From positions 1 to 52,004 of the forward strand of contig JAEUWP010000015.1 in assembly GCA_018524725.1 (NCBI GenBank): DNA of 52,004 nucleotides, read 5' to 3'. The stretch comes from Podaxis mareebaensis (lineage: Eukaryota; Basidiomycota; Agaricomycetes; Agaricales; Agaricaceae). Below the pieces are notes generated by a model. That model was given only the letters and a program-made list of their open reading frames with translations. It was not told the origin of the DNA and did no database searches. The position numbers and the translations under genes are program-made. Shown in pieces: positions 11,367 through 23,477 of this stretch (the first letter of the stretch is position 1; each line of letters starts with the position of its first letter).

Positions 11367-14300
11367 AGGGCCAGGCCCTTACAGTCATATATTCATTGTT
11401 CCAGATCATCTTGAGTCACTCGTTGTTAATTAATCAATTACTTCTTGTTTGTCTTCGACCTTGATGGATTACTCAATCCATCAAAATACATTCCTTATAA
11501 ATCTCATTGTCAGCTGTTGTTAGGACAGCTGACCTTATACCATACCAACAAGTACACCCAATATATTGGGATTGCAGTACTTTGGTGTGAACATAAGGTC
11601 ATATGCTCTAAGTAAACCCAACAGGTTTACACTTTTTTACTGCACCCCACACTTGGGCATGTACTAAGTGAATCCATTAAATGCAATTATTGCACTTAAA
11701 AGCCTAAAGCAAAAAACTCTTGTCACCACTCACTCAAATGACCTCACTATACAACCACCCTCCTGGACACTATGACATGTCTGAAGACATGCAACTGCAA
11801 TTCAACACAACAACATGTGATGTGAGTGCACAAGATGCACACACACCACCTATGCCCCATCCCCCATCCATTCCCTCACCACACAACAGACTGACTCCCC
11901 CAGTCCCTATCACCATCCCTCCAACAGACATGTTGACTCACAACCCATCCACTACCAGCAAGGAAGCTCCTCTGGAGCTTCCTCTTTTCCCTGAACTTGA
12001 AATGAGACACCCCCTTGCAGCACATCCCATGTCACCAAGTACAGCACACCAGTCTGATGGTTCACAGTCTGAACCATTGACACTGGAATTCCCACCTCCA
12101 ACCCTTAATGATGTGGTCTTGTTAGAAGACCAAGTCAACTCAATATTCACAGACTATGGCATTATTAAATGCCAACACCAACATCAGATGTTGGTATACA
12201 CTGAGACAATCATAGCAGAATCTTATAGAGAAACTGACTCACTGATAGATGTCAGCTCCAATCAATTCCATACCACATATATCAAAGCTTTAACAAAGCT
12301 TTGCATGGCCTACCAAAAGGCCCAAGCCACAAAGGTCAAGTGAACTGACCTTACACCCATGCACAGCATGTACAAAATACAACCTATGCAACTGTACCTT
12401 GAGCATGTTCTCAACTCCACTAATGATGGGATCACCTTTGATCCCCTCAACACCAAAATTGATGAAGCAATCAAGAGGGCTGAACAACACCCAGTGCACA
12501 AGCACAATCATCAACACAATAATGACAGACCACCAGCAACACCCCAACCACAACTTCACATTGCACCACCATCACCTACTGCTCTATCGAACACTGCCCA
12601 AGCCATGGTGCACTTGCATGTGCCCCAGCAACCTGGGGAGACAGACCAGGTGTACAACAAATGCCTTAGCACACAATGACAACATGCACAAGGGTATGGC
12701 CTTAGAGCTGCCCACTTCACTATTGAAGAGTCCACCATCACAGACAGCAAAACTGTCCTGGGAAATGACACCTTTGTGAACCATCAGCAACACTATGCCC
12801 CAACTGGTGGGGCATCACAAATACAACCACCCTTGCTGTTAATGCAGCCTGACCACCAGGGTCAGACTACCATCTCAAACTCATGATGGTCACCATGACT
12901 ACCCCCTATCCCCTCTCCTAAGGGGAAAGGACTAATGGGTGCACCATCACTGAGGATGATGATGCAAGGTAGCAACTACCTTGCAATGAATCTTACTAAC
13001 CCAAACTCAGGAACAGTAAAACAAACTGTTCCACCCCTGCCAACAGCTGGACCATTGGTCAATGGTAAATCTCCAGTGGCTTCAACATCAAATGTCAAAG
13101 CTGAACAGCCCTCAGCTACTAGCATTCAGGTGAACACTAATATGATCCAAGTGTCAAGCATGCCATTCACACTGCCTATGGCTAAACAAACCCCTCATGC
13201 TGACAAATGGAGCAACTGTATTGCTCTACAATGAATGTATAACGAAGATATCTGCAATCACAGGTTGTCTATGATAGATGACCAGTATGTTAGGTTCAAT
13301 GGACATATACCCATTGAAGTGACCATGTCAGAACATGAGGAGCAAAAACTTGCTACTCATGTATTCTTTGGAGGCCCCCTTAAGATGCCTCAAACATCCA
13401 ACTCCCACAAAACAGTTAGGGTGGCCTCCCCACTCCAACAACCATTACAACTGCCTTCGTGGGGACAAAGCTTGCCCCCACTATGTAACCTAAACCCTCT
13501 CTGAAACCTCCCTCTGGTACGAGAGGAAGAAGAAGAGGATGAAGAAGAGGAGGAACAAGAGGTGCATAACACCTCATGACTCCCAACACCAAATCAAGGG
13601 ACTTGTCATTACTCCCTAGTTAGAGAAGCACATGATGAGTCCATAACTCTGGGGATTGTACAATCCATCCAGAGCTACAATAATCTTATGTATGATCATT
13701 TACATAGAACAATCAACCAATACCTCACACAACCAATCGAATACCCTGAAGGTTATAAACCTTTGTTGAACAAGCTCCCCACAGAAAAGGGCTTGGAGCT
13801 GTACAGTGGAAGTCACTGATTCAGAGACTTATTGTCATTTGTGACAAGTCTCTGTGCTGACTTTGCCATGAAGGGACTAGGGGGACAGAACCCCACTATG
13901 GACTGGTTACATATCCTGACCCTCCAATATTATCTTGTTGGAGAGGCAAAAGAAATGTTCATTTGCCATGTACTTAGCATAGATCATAGTAAATATGATT
14001 GGACTTTCAAGAGTGTCATAACAGCACTCTATGACAGATTTATCAGACTGACATTGATGCATGAGGCTTGCAAAAGCCTCAAGGGAGTCAAATGCAATCC
14101 CAAGGAAGGGATTCAACACTATTATGATGCCATCTTGGGTTACTTGCAAGACATGGCAGTCTATCCTGACAATTATTCTCTCATCAAGACCTTCTTAGAA
14201 GGTCTACTGCAAACTATGAGACACTTCCTCATGTTCAACAGAGGACTGTCACCTGAAATGAATCAACTCAAAGACTTCATAGTGCACACAGCTGATTACA

Positions 14301-15500
14301 AGAATCAGATGCAAAGCAGCACCTTCTTCAAAAGGGTTTTGAAACCCTCTCAATCACATGAACCATCAGCAGGCTTCCCAAAGAAACCTGCCACAGTAGA
14401 ACCAAGAACAAGGACCACATGGGTCCCTCATCGCATATCCACAGGATGGGATCACATTCCTGCTCACAAGCTAAGGTGACCCTCAAACACCTTCCCACCA
14501 AAACAACTGTTGAGACCCCCACCTCGACAACAGAAACCCAAGGTTCAATTTAAACCTCAGGTACAAAACAGAGCACCTGTGAAGCTGATCCAAGGTAACA
14601 AGGCCATGGAGAAAGGGCCTTGTTATGAATGTGGAAAACATGGTCACTGGGCACAAGAATGCCCAGAGAAGGGAAAACAATGCAGCTATGTACAAGCCAC
14701 ACACACAGTTGTTCCAGCAAATGATGAAGAAGTTCTTCAACAAGAAGTTGAAGAAATCAAACAGGACTTGACCTCAGATGACAACACTGAGGTCCAAGAA
14801 GAACCAGAGTATAGTTCATCAAATAGAGATGAACTAGTACAAGTTGAAGTCATTGAATCAGACTACAGATCTGATGTTGATGACAAATACAATTTTGCTG
14901 CCATGATTGGTGATGCAGAAGATGTCAATGACAAAGACTGTGACAACTTCAATGTTGTCAATGCTCTCACTGTTGAGCCCAGCGAGAAACCAGACCATGA
15001 AGTGAGGGTACATCACATTATCCTCCATAAAGAGAAGGATAAAATCCTTCAGCCCCAAGCCTCCCTCAGTGAGAAACAATGCCTTGCCACTCTTGTCAGT
15101 GTCAATGGTATTGATGCTTGGACACTATGGGACTCTGGTAGTACAACTACCAGCATCACCCCCACATTTGCACAAGTGGCTGACATCAGGGTCAACAAAC
15201 TATTAGACCCTCACACACTGCAGCTGGGGACAGTGGGCAGTTGATCCACTGTCAAGTACAGAGCAACAGTAAATGTCACCATTGGAAACATACATACTTG
15301 TACATATGTAGATGTAGTGAACTTCAATTGCTACGACATGATAATCAGTATGCCATTCATGTGTACAAACATCATCCTCGACTTCATCAAGAATGAAGTC
15401 AGAATTGGAAATGAAACCATAGCAGTGGTGAACTTTGCCAGTGAATCAGATACTCACCTGCATTGCCACCATGCAACCAACAAAAACAAGTCAAGTTGAC
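11367..15500 (+). mobile_element. Ty3/gypsy-type LTR retrotransposon remnant (Gag and protease only)
   Basis: The element seems to begin at 11367 with tgtaagggccaggccc, an LTR-like start with a small palindrome, joined directly to the NACHT remnant. ORF pieces on the plus strand (11720-12343, 12359-12679, 12935-13234, then 13832 onward) form a broken Gag polyprotein. The region ends after the protease with no reverse transcriptase, RNase H or integrase recognised, so the 3' half is missing. CpG is nearly absent, consistent with an old, methylated, decayed copy. The end of the left LTR and the primer-binding site could not be fixed. Confidence 0.7.
13832..15499 (+). pseudogene. Gypsy Gag C-terminal part with CCHC knuckle and aspartic protease
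   Basis: Frame 13832-14479 has the helical Retrotrans_gag pattern (WLHILTLQYYLVGEAKEMF, ALYDRFI). Frame 14510-15244 has one CCHC zinc knuckle, CYECGKHGHWAQEC, spacing C-X2-C-X4-H-X4-C. It then has a retropepsin-type site, LWDSGSTTTSI, whose DSG is the catalytic triad of one protease subunit. The frame stops at 15242-15244 (TGA) and resumes to 15499 (MIISMPFM, then DFIKNEVRIG), which fits the protease fold. Stops at 14477 and 15242 show it is not functional as one protein. Nothing of pol follows. Confidence 0.75.
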
Positions 15501-17170
15501 TTGTGGAGGATGTTCGATGAGATAATATTCATTAAACATCCATTAGAAGAAGTTTGAGATGACAAACAAAGTTCCTGGACCAGAGCCTGAGGTGGAACAT
15601 GTGGAGCATGCACTTGCAGCCTCTGGATCCAATCCAAGAAATCAAAGGGATGCATGTTTGGACCTGTATATGGCTGAGCAGCAGGAGTGGGAGTGTCTGG
15701 CCATACTAGTTGAGCAGGTGCAGCAAAGCCAGCCATGGAATCAGCAGGCTTGGCAGTGGCAGCAGGGGACTTCTTCTTGGGAGTCCTCTTCTTCTTTGGC
15801 TTAGCAGTCTGCCATTGACCTGGCTGACTGGCTTGCTGTCCTTGAGGCTTGGGACCATTGGAGGACTTATCCCTGCTGACAGGCTGAGAGATATATCAAC
15901 TCCAAGGTGGGCCAGGACAGGTTTTGTTCCAGATGGAAGGACTGCCTTGGTCATTGGGAAGTTTAGCTTTAGCAGCAGAGTTAGCATTTGCAAAGTGAGC
16001 AGACATTTTGTTGCATCCACTCTTCTGAGCCCACTCAGCATTTAAAGCATCTGTGACCACTCACCAGGTTAAGGCATTAATGGTCATGTTGTTTGTCAGT
16101 AAGGACTGACAGACCAATTCCTAATCATCTGGAATTACTGAAAGAAGAACCATTGCTCTGAGAACCTCAGGGATGGCAGCAGTTGCTTCCTCAACCTGAG
16201 TGAAGAGAGTTGCCATTTTGGCAATATCAACTGCAATATCTTTCTTGCTGGTGATTCTCTTCTTCAGAGCATGGCTGAACAACCCATAAACATGAGCTGG
16301 ACCTAGCATACTGAATTGAGTCCACAGATAAGTCCATGACTGGGGAAGTTCTGCCATGGAGCAGCATTGAATTGGGCAAGGTGTTTTCAATCACTAATAA
16401 AGCCTGCACTTTCATCTGGTTCTACTTAGCCATTTCAGCTGCATCATTCTAGGCAGGTGCTGTCACTGTTCCTTCAGTCAGGGTCCAGCCTGACTCAGTG
16501 GAACTGGTAACACTAATCAAGAAAAGAGCTCCTTGAAGGCAACAAGCCCAAAACTTATAGTTGGAAGGGCCCTCAAGCTTGGGAAGGGAAGAGGTAGCAA
16601 TAGCTGGTGCCATATCTGATATATCAAAGAAGTTGGCAGATAAAATATTGACTAAGCATAGAACAAAAATATGGGGTCTCAGTATAATGCACAAATACAG
16701 ATAATGACCAGGTAAGTGGTTATCCCAAGATGTCTTTTCTCAATCCTAAATTAATAGGAAAGAATCCTTGGAAGGAGAGTCTTGGGGCTCATAACCTGAT
16801 GAGGGAGAAACAATGTTGCTGCTACACTAGCATTGCATCAGTGGAGAGTAAACTAGTTACTCACAATCTAAGGCTGGTCAAATGGGAACTAGACCTGAGA
16901 AATGTGGAAAGGGCAAGTCTTGAGGAGTACCAGAGAATAGTAAACTGAGTTGGAAGTAGTGAGGTATGTTGGAAGCTTAGTAGTTGAGTGAAGATGAGGA
17001 ATGTAAAACTCCAATGAAGTAAGTACACTACTATAGAGGGGTTTAAATACTGTAGAGAGTAGCTACACTGGGCAAAGGGTATAATACATGCATGAGTAGT
17101 GTGCATGTAAAAGATAAAATAAGAAAGAACATGACTCTACTGTATGCTACAGGAGTCATAAGAAGCAAGA
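15491..17170 (-). mobile_element. Ty1/copia-type Gag remnant with likely LTR promoter
   Basis: On the minus strand, a copia-type Gag starts near 16615 (MAPAIATSSLPKLEG, then NYKFW). It continues with helical UBN2-like sequence in 16390-16121 (LPQSWTYLWTQF, KKRITSKKDIAVDIAKMATLF) and ends in a Lys/Pro/Gln-rich tail before 15491. Several stops interrupt it. Upstream, the minus strand at about 17050 has tatttaaaccc, which could be the TATA box of the LTR. No protease, integrase or reverse transcriptase is seen. It meets the gypsy remnant tail to tail at about 15.5 kb. LTR borders are not resolved. Confidence 0.6.
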
Positions 17171-19086
17171 AACATTTCTATTAGTCATAAACCATGAGGA
17201 TATGAGTAATACTAACACAGGCCATATGTCTACACAAGTGTTGTAAATATAAATATAGAAACAGATAAATCTAAACATAACATGAAGCTATGGAAGTATC
17301 CAAAAATTACTTTGCTCTGTCATTGCAGAGCATATGCATCAAGGGTTCAGCATGTACTGCCAATGGCAAATATATGCATAAGTACAATGCTGATTAATTC
17401 CTCAACACTACATGCATAGGGAACACCACTGCATTGATTGACTAGTACAAGGAGAGGTGTGTATAGGATATTGTGAAGAGTTAAAGATGCCATGTCCACC
17501 AGGGAGAGAGATGGAGGCGACATGGGGGTGGTGCCACCAGGAAAAGCACATGAGAGGGGGTGGAAATAATAAAAACATTGCACCATAGGCCCAGGAACAA
17601 TGGTGGCAAGTGGAGGAAGCTGTGAAAGGTGAAATGGCAACTAGAGAGAGAGGGAGACAGCAAGGAATGACAAAGTGAGCAAAGGTGGCAGAGTAAAACA
17701 TGAATCATGAGACAATGATAGTGCAGACATGGTCACAAGTAGGTGCATTTGAAAGAGGACATTGAGCAAATTCTAGTAAGGGTAGGATCATGTGGAATGA
17801 GGGCAAAATGGTTCTATGACAAAGAAAATTGGCATTGAAGTCAAAAAATGTAGAGATTTGTGATTTGCACAACAACAAGCATAGCACTCCAGGCATGTAA
17901 TAGTTCATTGGTAAGTGATTGACAAGGCAAGCAAGGTGAGCCCAAGAACATGGAGAGCAGCACAGTATTGAGGTTGTGAAGGATGAGGGGGTGGTGAGGT
18001 AGATTTCATGTGTTGTGTGATGATGAGTGTGTTTCCTAAAAGACAAATACCATTCAAATGAGGGTACAAATGAGAGAAATGGCAGAGAATTAAGGTCACA
18101 ATGAGGGATGGAATGTTACATAGGATGGGGAAGATAGTGATGGTGACAGCAAGGGGATGAGTTGACTGATTTGTATGAATGAGGGCCCATTGGAATCACA
18201 GAAATGGGGACTGTCAAGTGGTATAGGCCACCTGACAATGCACAAAATCATTCCTGAGATATCCTCCAAAATCTTCTTCATCCTCCCAAAAAATGTGAAA
18301 AATCATCCAAAAACTGCCAAAAAATGTGTTTCTTGCTGTCTGGGATGCATTCAATGCAAAGGACACATTGCCCTATGCCCCTCCATGATGCTCCATGACA
18401 TATGGCACATCTCCTTAAGGAGAATCCCCTGGAATGGTGGATCTTCCCAAACCAGGAGGGTCCCAAGGCTCACCTACTGTTCACCTCAGTACCCTCCCCA
18501 GTTGCCCCTCCCAGAAAAATCCCTGGGGTTGAAGGGACCTTTGAGGAGTGCCAGAATGCACTTGAGGGCAACCTTGAGATGCTAGGCTGCTGGGGGGAGG
18601 CAGGGAGTGCCTGTGTAGTGAAGCAACCAATATGCTGGGTTACACAAAAAAATGTAAGGCCTTGGGCCTCACAGGAGTGTGTTGAGAGTCTTAGATCATT
18701 GTGCCCAAGTGCATAAGACCAGTTATATAGGTTCTGGCTACACAAACATAGGGCAAGTTGACAAAAATAAAGACCTAAAGAAAGAAAGCTACAAAATTGA
18801 TGGCTACCTACAAGTCCATCACAACTGTGAGAAAACCTGACCTAAGCATTCCTACATAGACTCAAAGCTTATTTTTCTACTGTATCTACCTCTAAACCTT
18901 CTTCTGAGTACACAAATGTCAGATCAATCTTGGACTAAAGCACACCTATACACTCCTACAGTATTGGTTGAGTAACTGGAAACATTGGAACAGTCTTGTC
19001 CCTTACTGTATAATATATGGACCCTGTAACAAGTGTTGTAGACTATGTTGAGCCAACAATTACACACATTTCACATCCACAGCTTA
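17171..19086. other. CpG-poor repeat DNA, no gene recognised
   Basis: Long open frames on the minus strand between 17347 and 18099 have no domain resemblance and follow from strongly biased purine/pyrimidine composition. At about 18652 the sequence tgtaaggccttgggcctcac resembles the palindromic start of the LTR at 11367, so another LTR family may begin here. The near absence of CpG matches the flanking transposon remnants. Confidence 0.4.
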
Positions 19087-21762
19087 CTAGAAATTATATG
19101 GTATATAATATGTCCATTGGCTTGATTTGTCTTTTTGATCCACAAATGTATAACACACCCAACCAAAATGATGAGCATCAATAAACAATGTCACCAAATG
19201 TTCTGGTGAGTGTATCTTTCCATACTCAAACATCTGGAGGATTTGCTTTTGCCACATGCACTGTAAATGGTCTCCAGAGATAACCCATCTCCAGCATCCA
19301 TCTTTGTCTGCCAATTCCCAATAATCCTGCAACAATATATCCTGTCAGGGAGAGGGGACCAACCACACACAAGATTGTACCCACACAGTGTTCACAATCA
19401 CAGAGCTCTGTATAATGTGAAGGTGGAATTGTAAGATGCTGAGCCTGAAAAAAGAGAGATACTGGAAATTCCCAGTTAATGTTGTCCTTGTCAAGCATTC
19501 CAAGTGGCATATCCTGAAGAACATTACATTCCTTGAGTTTAACAACTCTACAGTCATCCTGCATCACAATTTGAGTATAAGGAGTAGATGTAATAAGTGA
19601 ACATAAACTCACAAATAGGAAACCACAAAGGTCATAACTGAAGTTATCCCAGTCACATTCCAGACAGAGTTGAATATCAATGGCCCCTAAGAGAGGAATG
19701 ATATCAGAGCTCTGAGGACCTTGCCTCTGTACTACAAGACCAAAGGCAGTGCCAGTAGCAATACGGTGCAAGTGGCACCATGCATCAGTTTCTGAGGTAC
19801 TTTGATGTGTCCAGAAAAGTGAAATGTGCAGGGAAGGGTTAAAATCAGTGCCTCTAGCTGTGGGCAATCCTAAATATGATTCAGCTGTTAGATCACAAAA
19901 CAGGGATAGAGATACATACCATCAAGTACCTCCTTCAGAATTCGGATAGCACATTGGGAATCCAGTTCATCTTGCTCATGGCGGAAGTCCTCAAACACTC
20001 CGGATCGTTCGAAGTCAGTGAGGTAATCACGAAATGATTTATGGAAAAAAGTGATTCGATCCCTCTCAGCAGCATCGAGTACAGGAATGTTGAGAACGGA
20101 ATGTAGGTGGTGAAGAGCACCATATGCAACATCTGGCGTTATCCCCAACCAGTCACAAGCTTTAGCCATGCTTTCATTTAGTGCACTATCATCTATTGTC
20201 AGAAGCAACAGCTTTTTGGAATCCTTCAGAACGTCGGGGGGTATTCGGGAAAGTATTCGCGAGTATAGCGCATCAAGGTTCGCCATTGGATGAGACCTAT
20301 TCTCCCCTGATCGAGCCAGAGTGTCATCAATAACATCGAGGAGTAGTTTCAGCTGAGACACGGGGTTTCCATAGGCTGGGTCGTCTATGAACCGAACAGC
20401 AGTGGAGACATATGCAAATAGCCCATCCGCAGCGGCAGAGAGCTTGAGGAAGTCGCCTTCTGCCGGCCATCGAGCGGATCGTGCAAGGGCGGGAGATTTC
20501 ATCCGGATCTCCTCCAACTCGTGGCGGAGGTAGCGTTCGACATCCGTGCGAGCTTCATCAGAATCAACCAGGATCTCCTCTTTCACGAAGCTCAGCGCAA
20601 CACTAGGTCGCGAGAACGTGTGTGTTAAGTGAGGTTCTGGGCGACTGGCAATGGTCCAAGTGAGAAGGACGTCGGGATAGGCCAGGGAAAAGTAGGAAAT
20701 GAGAGAGACCAGCTCGCACTGCTTCTTCTGGTCCGTACATTCGTCCAAGCCATCGATGATGATTAGGAGCGGTTTAGATCCGCGATAGATGGCATGTTCC
20801 GCGAAGGGTTCGATGAAGAATGTTCTGAACTGTGCCTGAATCGATTTCGACGGTAGTTTGGGATCGTCGATCAACCTGTCGTGAATGAACTGACGATATG
20901 GATGGTGATTAACAGCGATCTGATAGGCGAGGGTGGGGATGGCTTTGGATGCGTCGCTACGTCCATTGATGGAAAAGAAGAGGGATGCGCTAAGAGCAAC
21001 GTTCGAAGCGGAGACGGATGCATTTTCGGCAAGAGTTTGCATGATCGCGGACTTGCCGACTCCAGCGGGACCAACAAGCCAGAACAGCCTCTTTCCATCA
21101 CGGTAATCAGCAAAGAAATCCTGCGCTCGTTCTACGATTGACAATCGAGTTCCTGGATGACACCGGGGAGGCGGGTCGCGATCTGATGAGTCGAATTCGG
21201 CCCCTGGTATCGTATGCTTCTCGAATTCCTTCATAACTACCGCACCAAGTTCAGTATACGGCAATGGTAAAGAGTAAGGTTATCTCTCACAATTCTCGGA
21301 GTTGTATGTCACGTTGGCCATTATTGAATCTCGGATGACAAAATCATGAGCATTGTGGAAGCTCCCTGACATGACATAGGGACGTGGAGGATCTCGCATT
21401 GCAGGGCCTTGCACACGCTGGAAACAGGTTCAGATCGTTGAGACGATGTCATTGTCAGTGGTACTAACCGGCGAGCGGTGAGTTGTTGAAAATGCAGGGG
21501 GATACATATCAGAGTCAATCGCTGAGGTAGAAGCGGGAGAGGGAGAGCCAGTGTACATGGAGTACTGGCTAATGTGTTGGTGATGAGGGGGTTGTAAGAG
21601 ATGTAGATGTGTGGAGGACTGGTGTGAGAAGTGACGCTGGGGAGATAAACTGGGGGGTTGTATATGATCAGTAGGGAAAAGTGAAGCCGACGGGTTCGCT
21701 ACTGAGCGAAGATGTGCTCGGGGCGGAGGACCACGGTGCGTGGGAGTGTTCGTGTAGTCCAT
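19087..21762 (-). CDS. NLR-1: NACHT-domain STAND NTPase with novel C-terminal module
   Basis: Six exons are read: 21762-21469, 21417-21291, 21236-19920, 19884-19613, 19558-19385 and 19326-19087. All phases agree and give 807 residues without a stop. Residues 1-98 are Pro/Ser/His-rich and probably disordered. Residues 99-140 carry FHNAHDFVIRDS. The NACHT domain follows, with Walker A GPAGVGKSAI at about 196 and Walker B LLIIIDGLDEC at about 296. After a helical region (SYLGLPTARG) comes a C-terminal module rich in Cys, Trp and Asp (LCDCEHC, GCWRW, FVDQKDKSSQW) of no known family. Fungal NACHT proteins act in incompatibility and non-self response; the ligand is unknown. One intron would be only 35 bases (19885-19919). 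An ATG at 21915 could extend the N-terminus. CpG is rich in exons A-C and almost absent in D-F. Confidence 0.85.
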
Positions 21763-21829
21763 GGGAGTGCGAGTAGTGGGCGTATGAGGAGAGTGGAAAG
21801 AGGAAGCTACACATGTTGTGCTTACTACT

Positions 21830-21870
21830 GCTGAGGGCTGTACCAGCGCTAACGTCCCGTGATGCAATGG
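21830..21870 (-). promoter_or_regulatory. Conserved NLR upstream element, copy at NLR-1
   Basis: On the minus strand, cacgggacgttagcgctg followed by a tacagccctca-type stretch is conserved upstream of exon A in NLR-1, -2, -3 and -4. It lies about 70-110 bases before the chosen start. It could be promoter or 5' leader; in NLR-1 it could also be coding if the ATG at 21915 is used. Conservation across paralogues may reflect recent duplication rather than selection. Confidence 0.45.
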
Positions 21871-22189
21871 CGCCGAGACGTCGATCAGTAACAGATTAAA
21901 GACCGCGCTGGGCACACAATGAAGAAACAGGCTTCATACAAGTGATAATTCCACCGGACAAGGGGGGTTAAGTACGTTGTGTATCAAGATGGATTGCAGC
22001 AACTGATGAGCTGCCTTCTCATAGTTTGGGCCCAAGGATTAAACAAAACACATTTGTTCCTAGACTTCAAGTATTCAACGCTCCTCGTGATTTTCGCGAT
22101 GCGTCATCGGCGTTATAAGTGGCCCAATGGCCAACGCTCACTGCCAATAAATCTTCGTCAGTATGAAAACGAAGTAGACCCAAGCCAAA

Positions 22190-22785
22190 ACTTAACCGCT
22201 CTTGAGTCTCTCATACCCCTTGACACCGGCACCCCACACACTGAGCCAGCCTCCACCTCCGTCTCCGCTCATAGGTGCACCCTCATCCTGGTTATCACCC
22301 ACATGGTACCCCTTCGCATCACTCGGCACCTCGACCTCTTCAAACCTCCCACTCCCGCCACTCCCCGATCGATTCCTCACATGTCACTTCCCTTTCACGA
22401 CCGAATTCGAAGAATTCCTGGACGTCGTTCTAGGCCTCCCAGGTAAAACCCCCGGTAACTGTTGTCTGTGCCTCCGAAGCCGCGAGCTGTCACTTTTTTT
22501 CTCTTGCACGCTCTGTTGTCTTTCAAGTCCGGAAGCACGAATGCGGGAACTAGGAGTGTGAGTGGCCGTTCCCTCCTCGCACGTACAGCACAAAGCACTA
22601 GACCCAGAGAAATCTGTGTGAGAGCACGTACGCCCGAAACCCACAAACTCGGGAGGAAGGAGTGGTAGATAGTAATTAGTACCCACACTATATACAGCAG
22701 AGGTGTGATGAGCCTTGAGTCTGTGGAAGAGTGAGATACAGTAGGAAGAGGATTTCGAGAGTGAAGTAGAATGGTATCCTCTCAG
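22190..22785 (-). pseudogene. 5'-truncated copy of the Yop1/REEP gene (copy upstream of NLR-1)
   Basis: The minus strand matches exon 3 of the gene at 5907-7071. It begins exactly at that exon's 5' border (ataccattctacttcactct, near 22780), includes TPSSRIRASG and the SVQEKK helix, and ends with the EEVEVPSD...GWGAGVKGYERLKSG tail at 22192. A large internal part (the Ala/Gly-rich region) is deleted and frames are shifted. Exons 1 and 2, which hold the first half of the membrane domain, are missing. It lies directly upstream of NLR-1 in the same direction. Confidence 0.85.
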
Positions 22786-22789
22786 CTCC

Positions 22790-23477
22790 AAAGCTGCGAC
22801 TGTGGCGTGTTCGATACCCAGCCTTTGGGCGTTTGGCCCACATAAGTAGTGGGGAGGGAGAGCAAATGTTTAGCCATATATGGTGTACTCAATGCTCCAC
22901 GAGTTGGCAACCACAACAAACGAACAGATATTCTGCATTCGTTCATTGGCGAGCATCTCCAGCTGAGGCTCATCTGCTCACACAAAGACCGCATCTCCTC
23001 CAACCAAAGCACTTTGTCCAAAAAGAGTAGAAAATATTGGCCAAACCTGAGACCCATAGTCGGGGGACAAGCCAAAGGGATTTAACGTATCATACGAAGC
23101 GATACGATTAGTTCTCCAGATGAACTGCATGATGGAGGCTGACGCCGAAGCTAGTCAAAGACGATGTGAAAAAAGTGTCTCCGCTGGGCTGTTTGTCTCC
23201 ACTGGCGACAGACTGATGAACAAGACTAGAGGTGCATTTTGGACTCGTGGCGATCACGACTGGCATGGCGGGGAAGCAAGGAGTTAAAAGAAGTATCAAA
23301 GCGTGCATGTGGACGATGATTTCACCTGCAATAGGAACTCAGGATCACCCACAAGCATTGTGGGTGGGTCTCTTACGTAAGCAGGTTATTTCTGCGTTTT
23401 GATTCCGCGTCTTTGTCAGGTACACTCAGTCCGTACACTGGCCTTGGAAGTTTGCTACATTCACAGCGAATATCTGT
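22790..23477. other. Intergenic between REEP fragment and SOF1 copy 1
   Basis: The first 60-80 bases (minus strand aaaggctgggtatcgaac) recur before the REEP fragments at 33.9 and 37.9 kb, so they belong to the duplicated unit. The rest has only ORFs without family resemblance. Confidence 0.4.

Noticed and set aside
15710..16045. Overlapping 111-codon ORFs on both strands
   Set aside because: The minus-strand copia Gag frame explains the region; the plus-strand ORF has no family features.
17347..18099. Series of minus-strand ORFs rich in His, Ser, Cys and Pro
   Set aside because: No domain or motif is visible, and the purine/pyrimidine bias of this CpG-poor DNA is enough to keep frames open.
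22795..22840. tRNA-like B-box (gtgttcgatacc) near the REEP fragment
   Set aside because: No pairing T-arm, acceptor stem or A-box could be found around it, and the sequence recurs as part of the duplicated leader.
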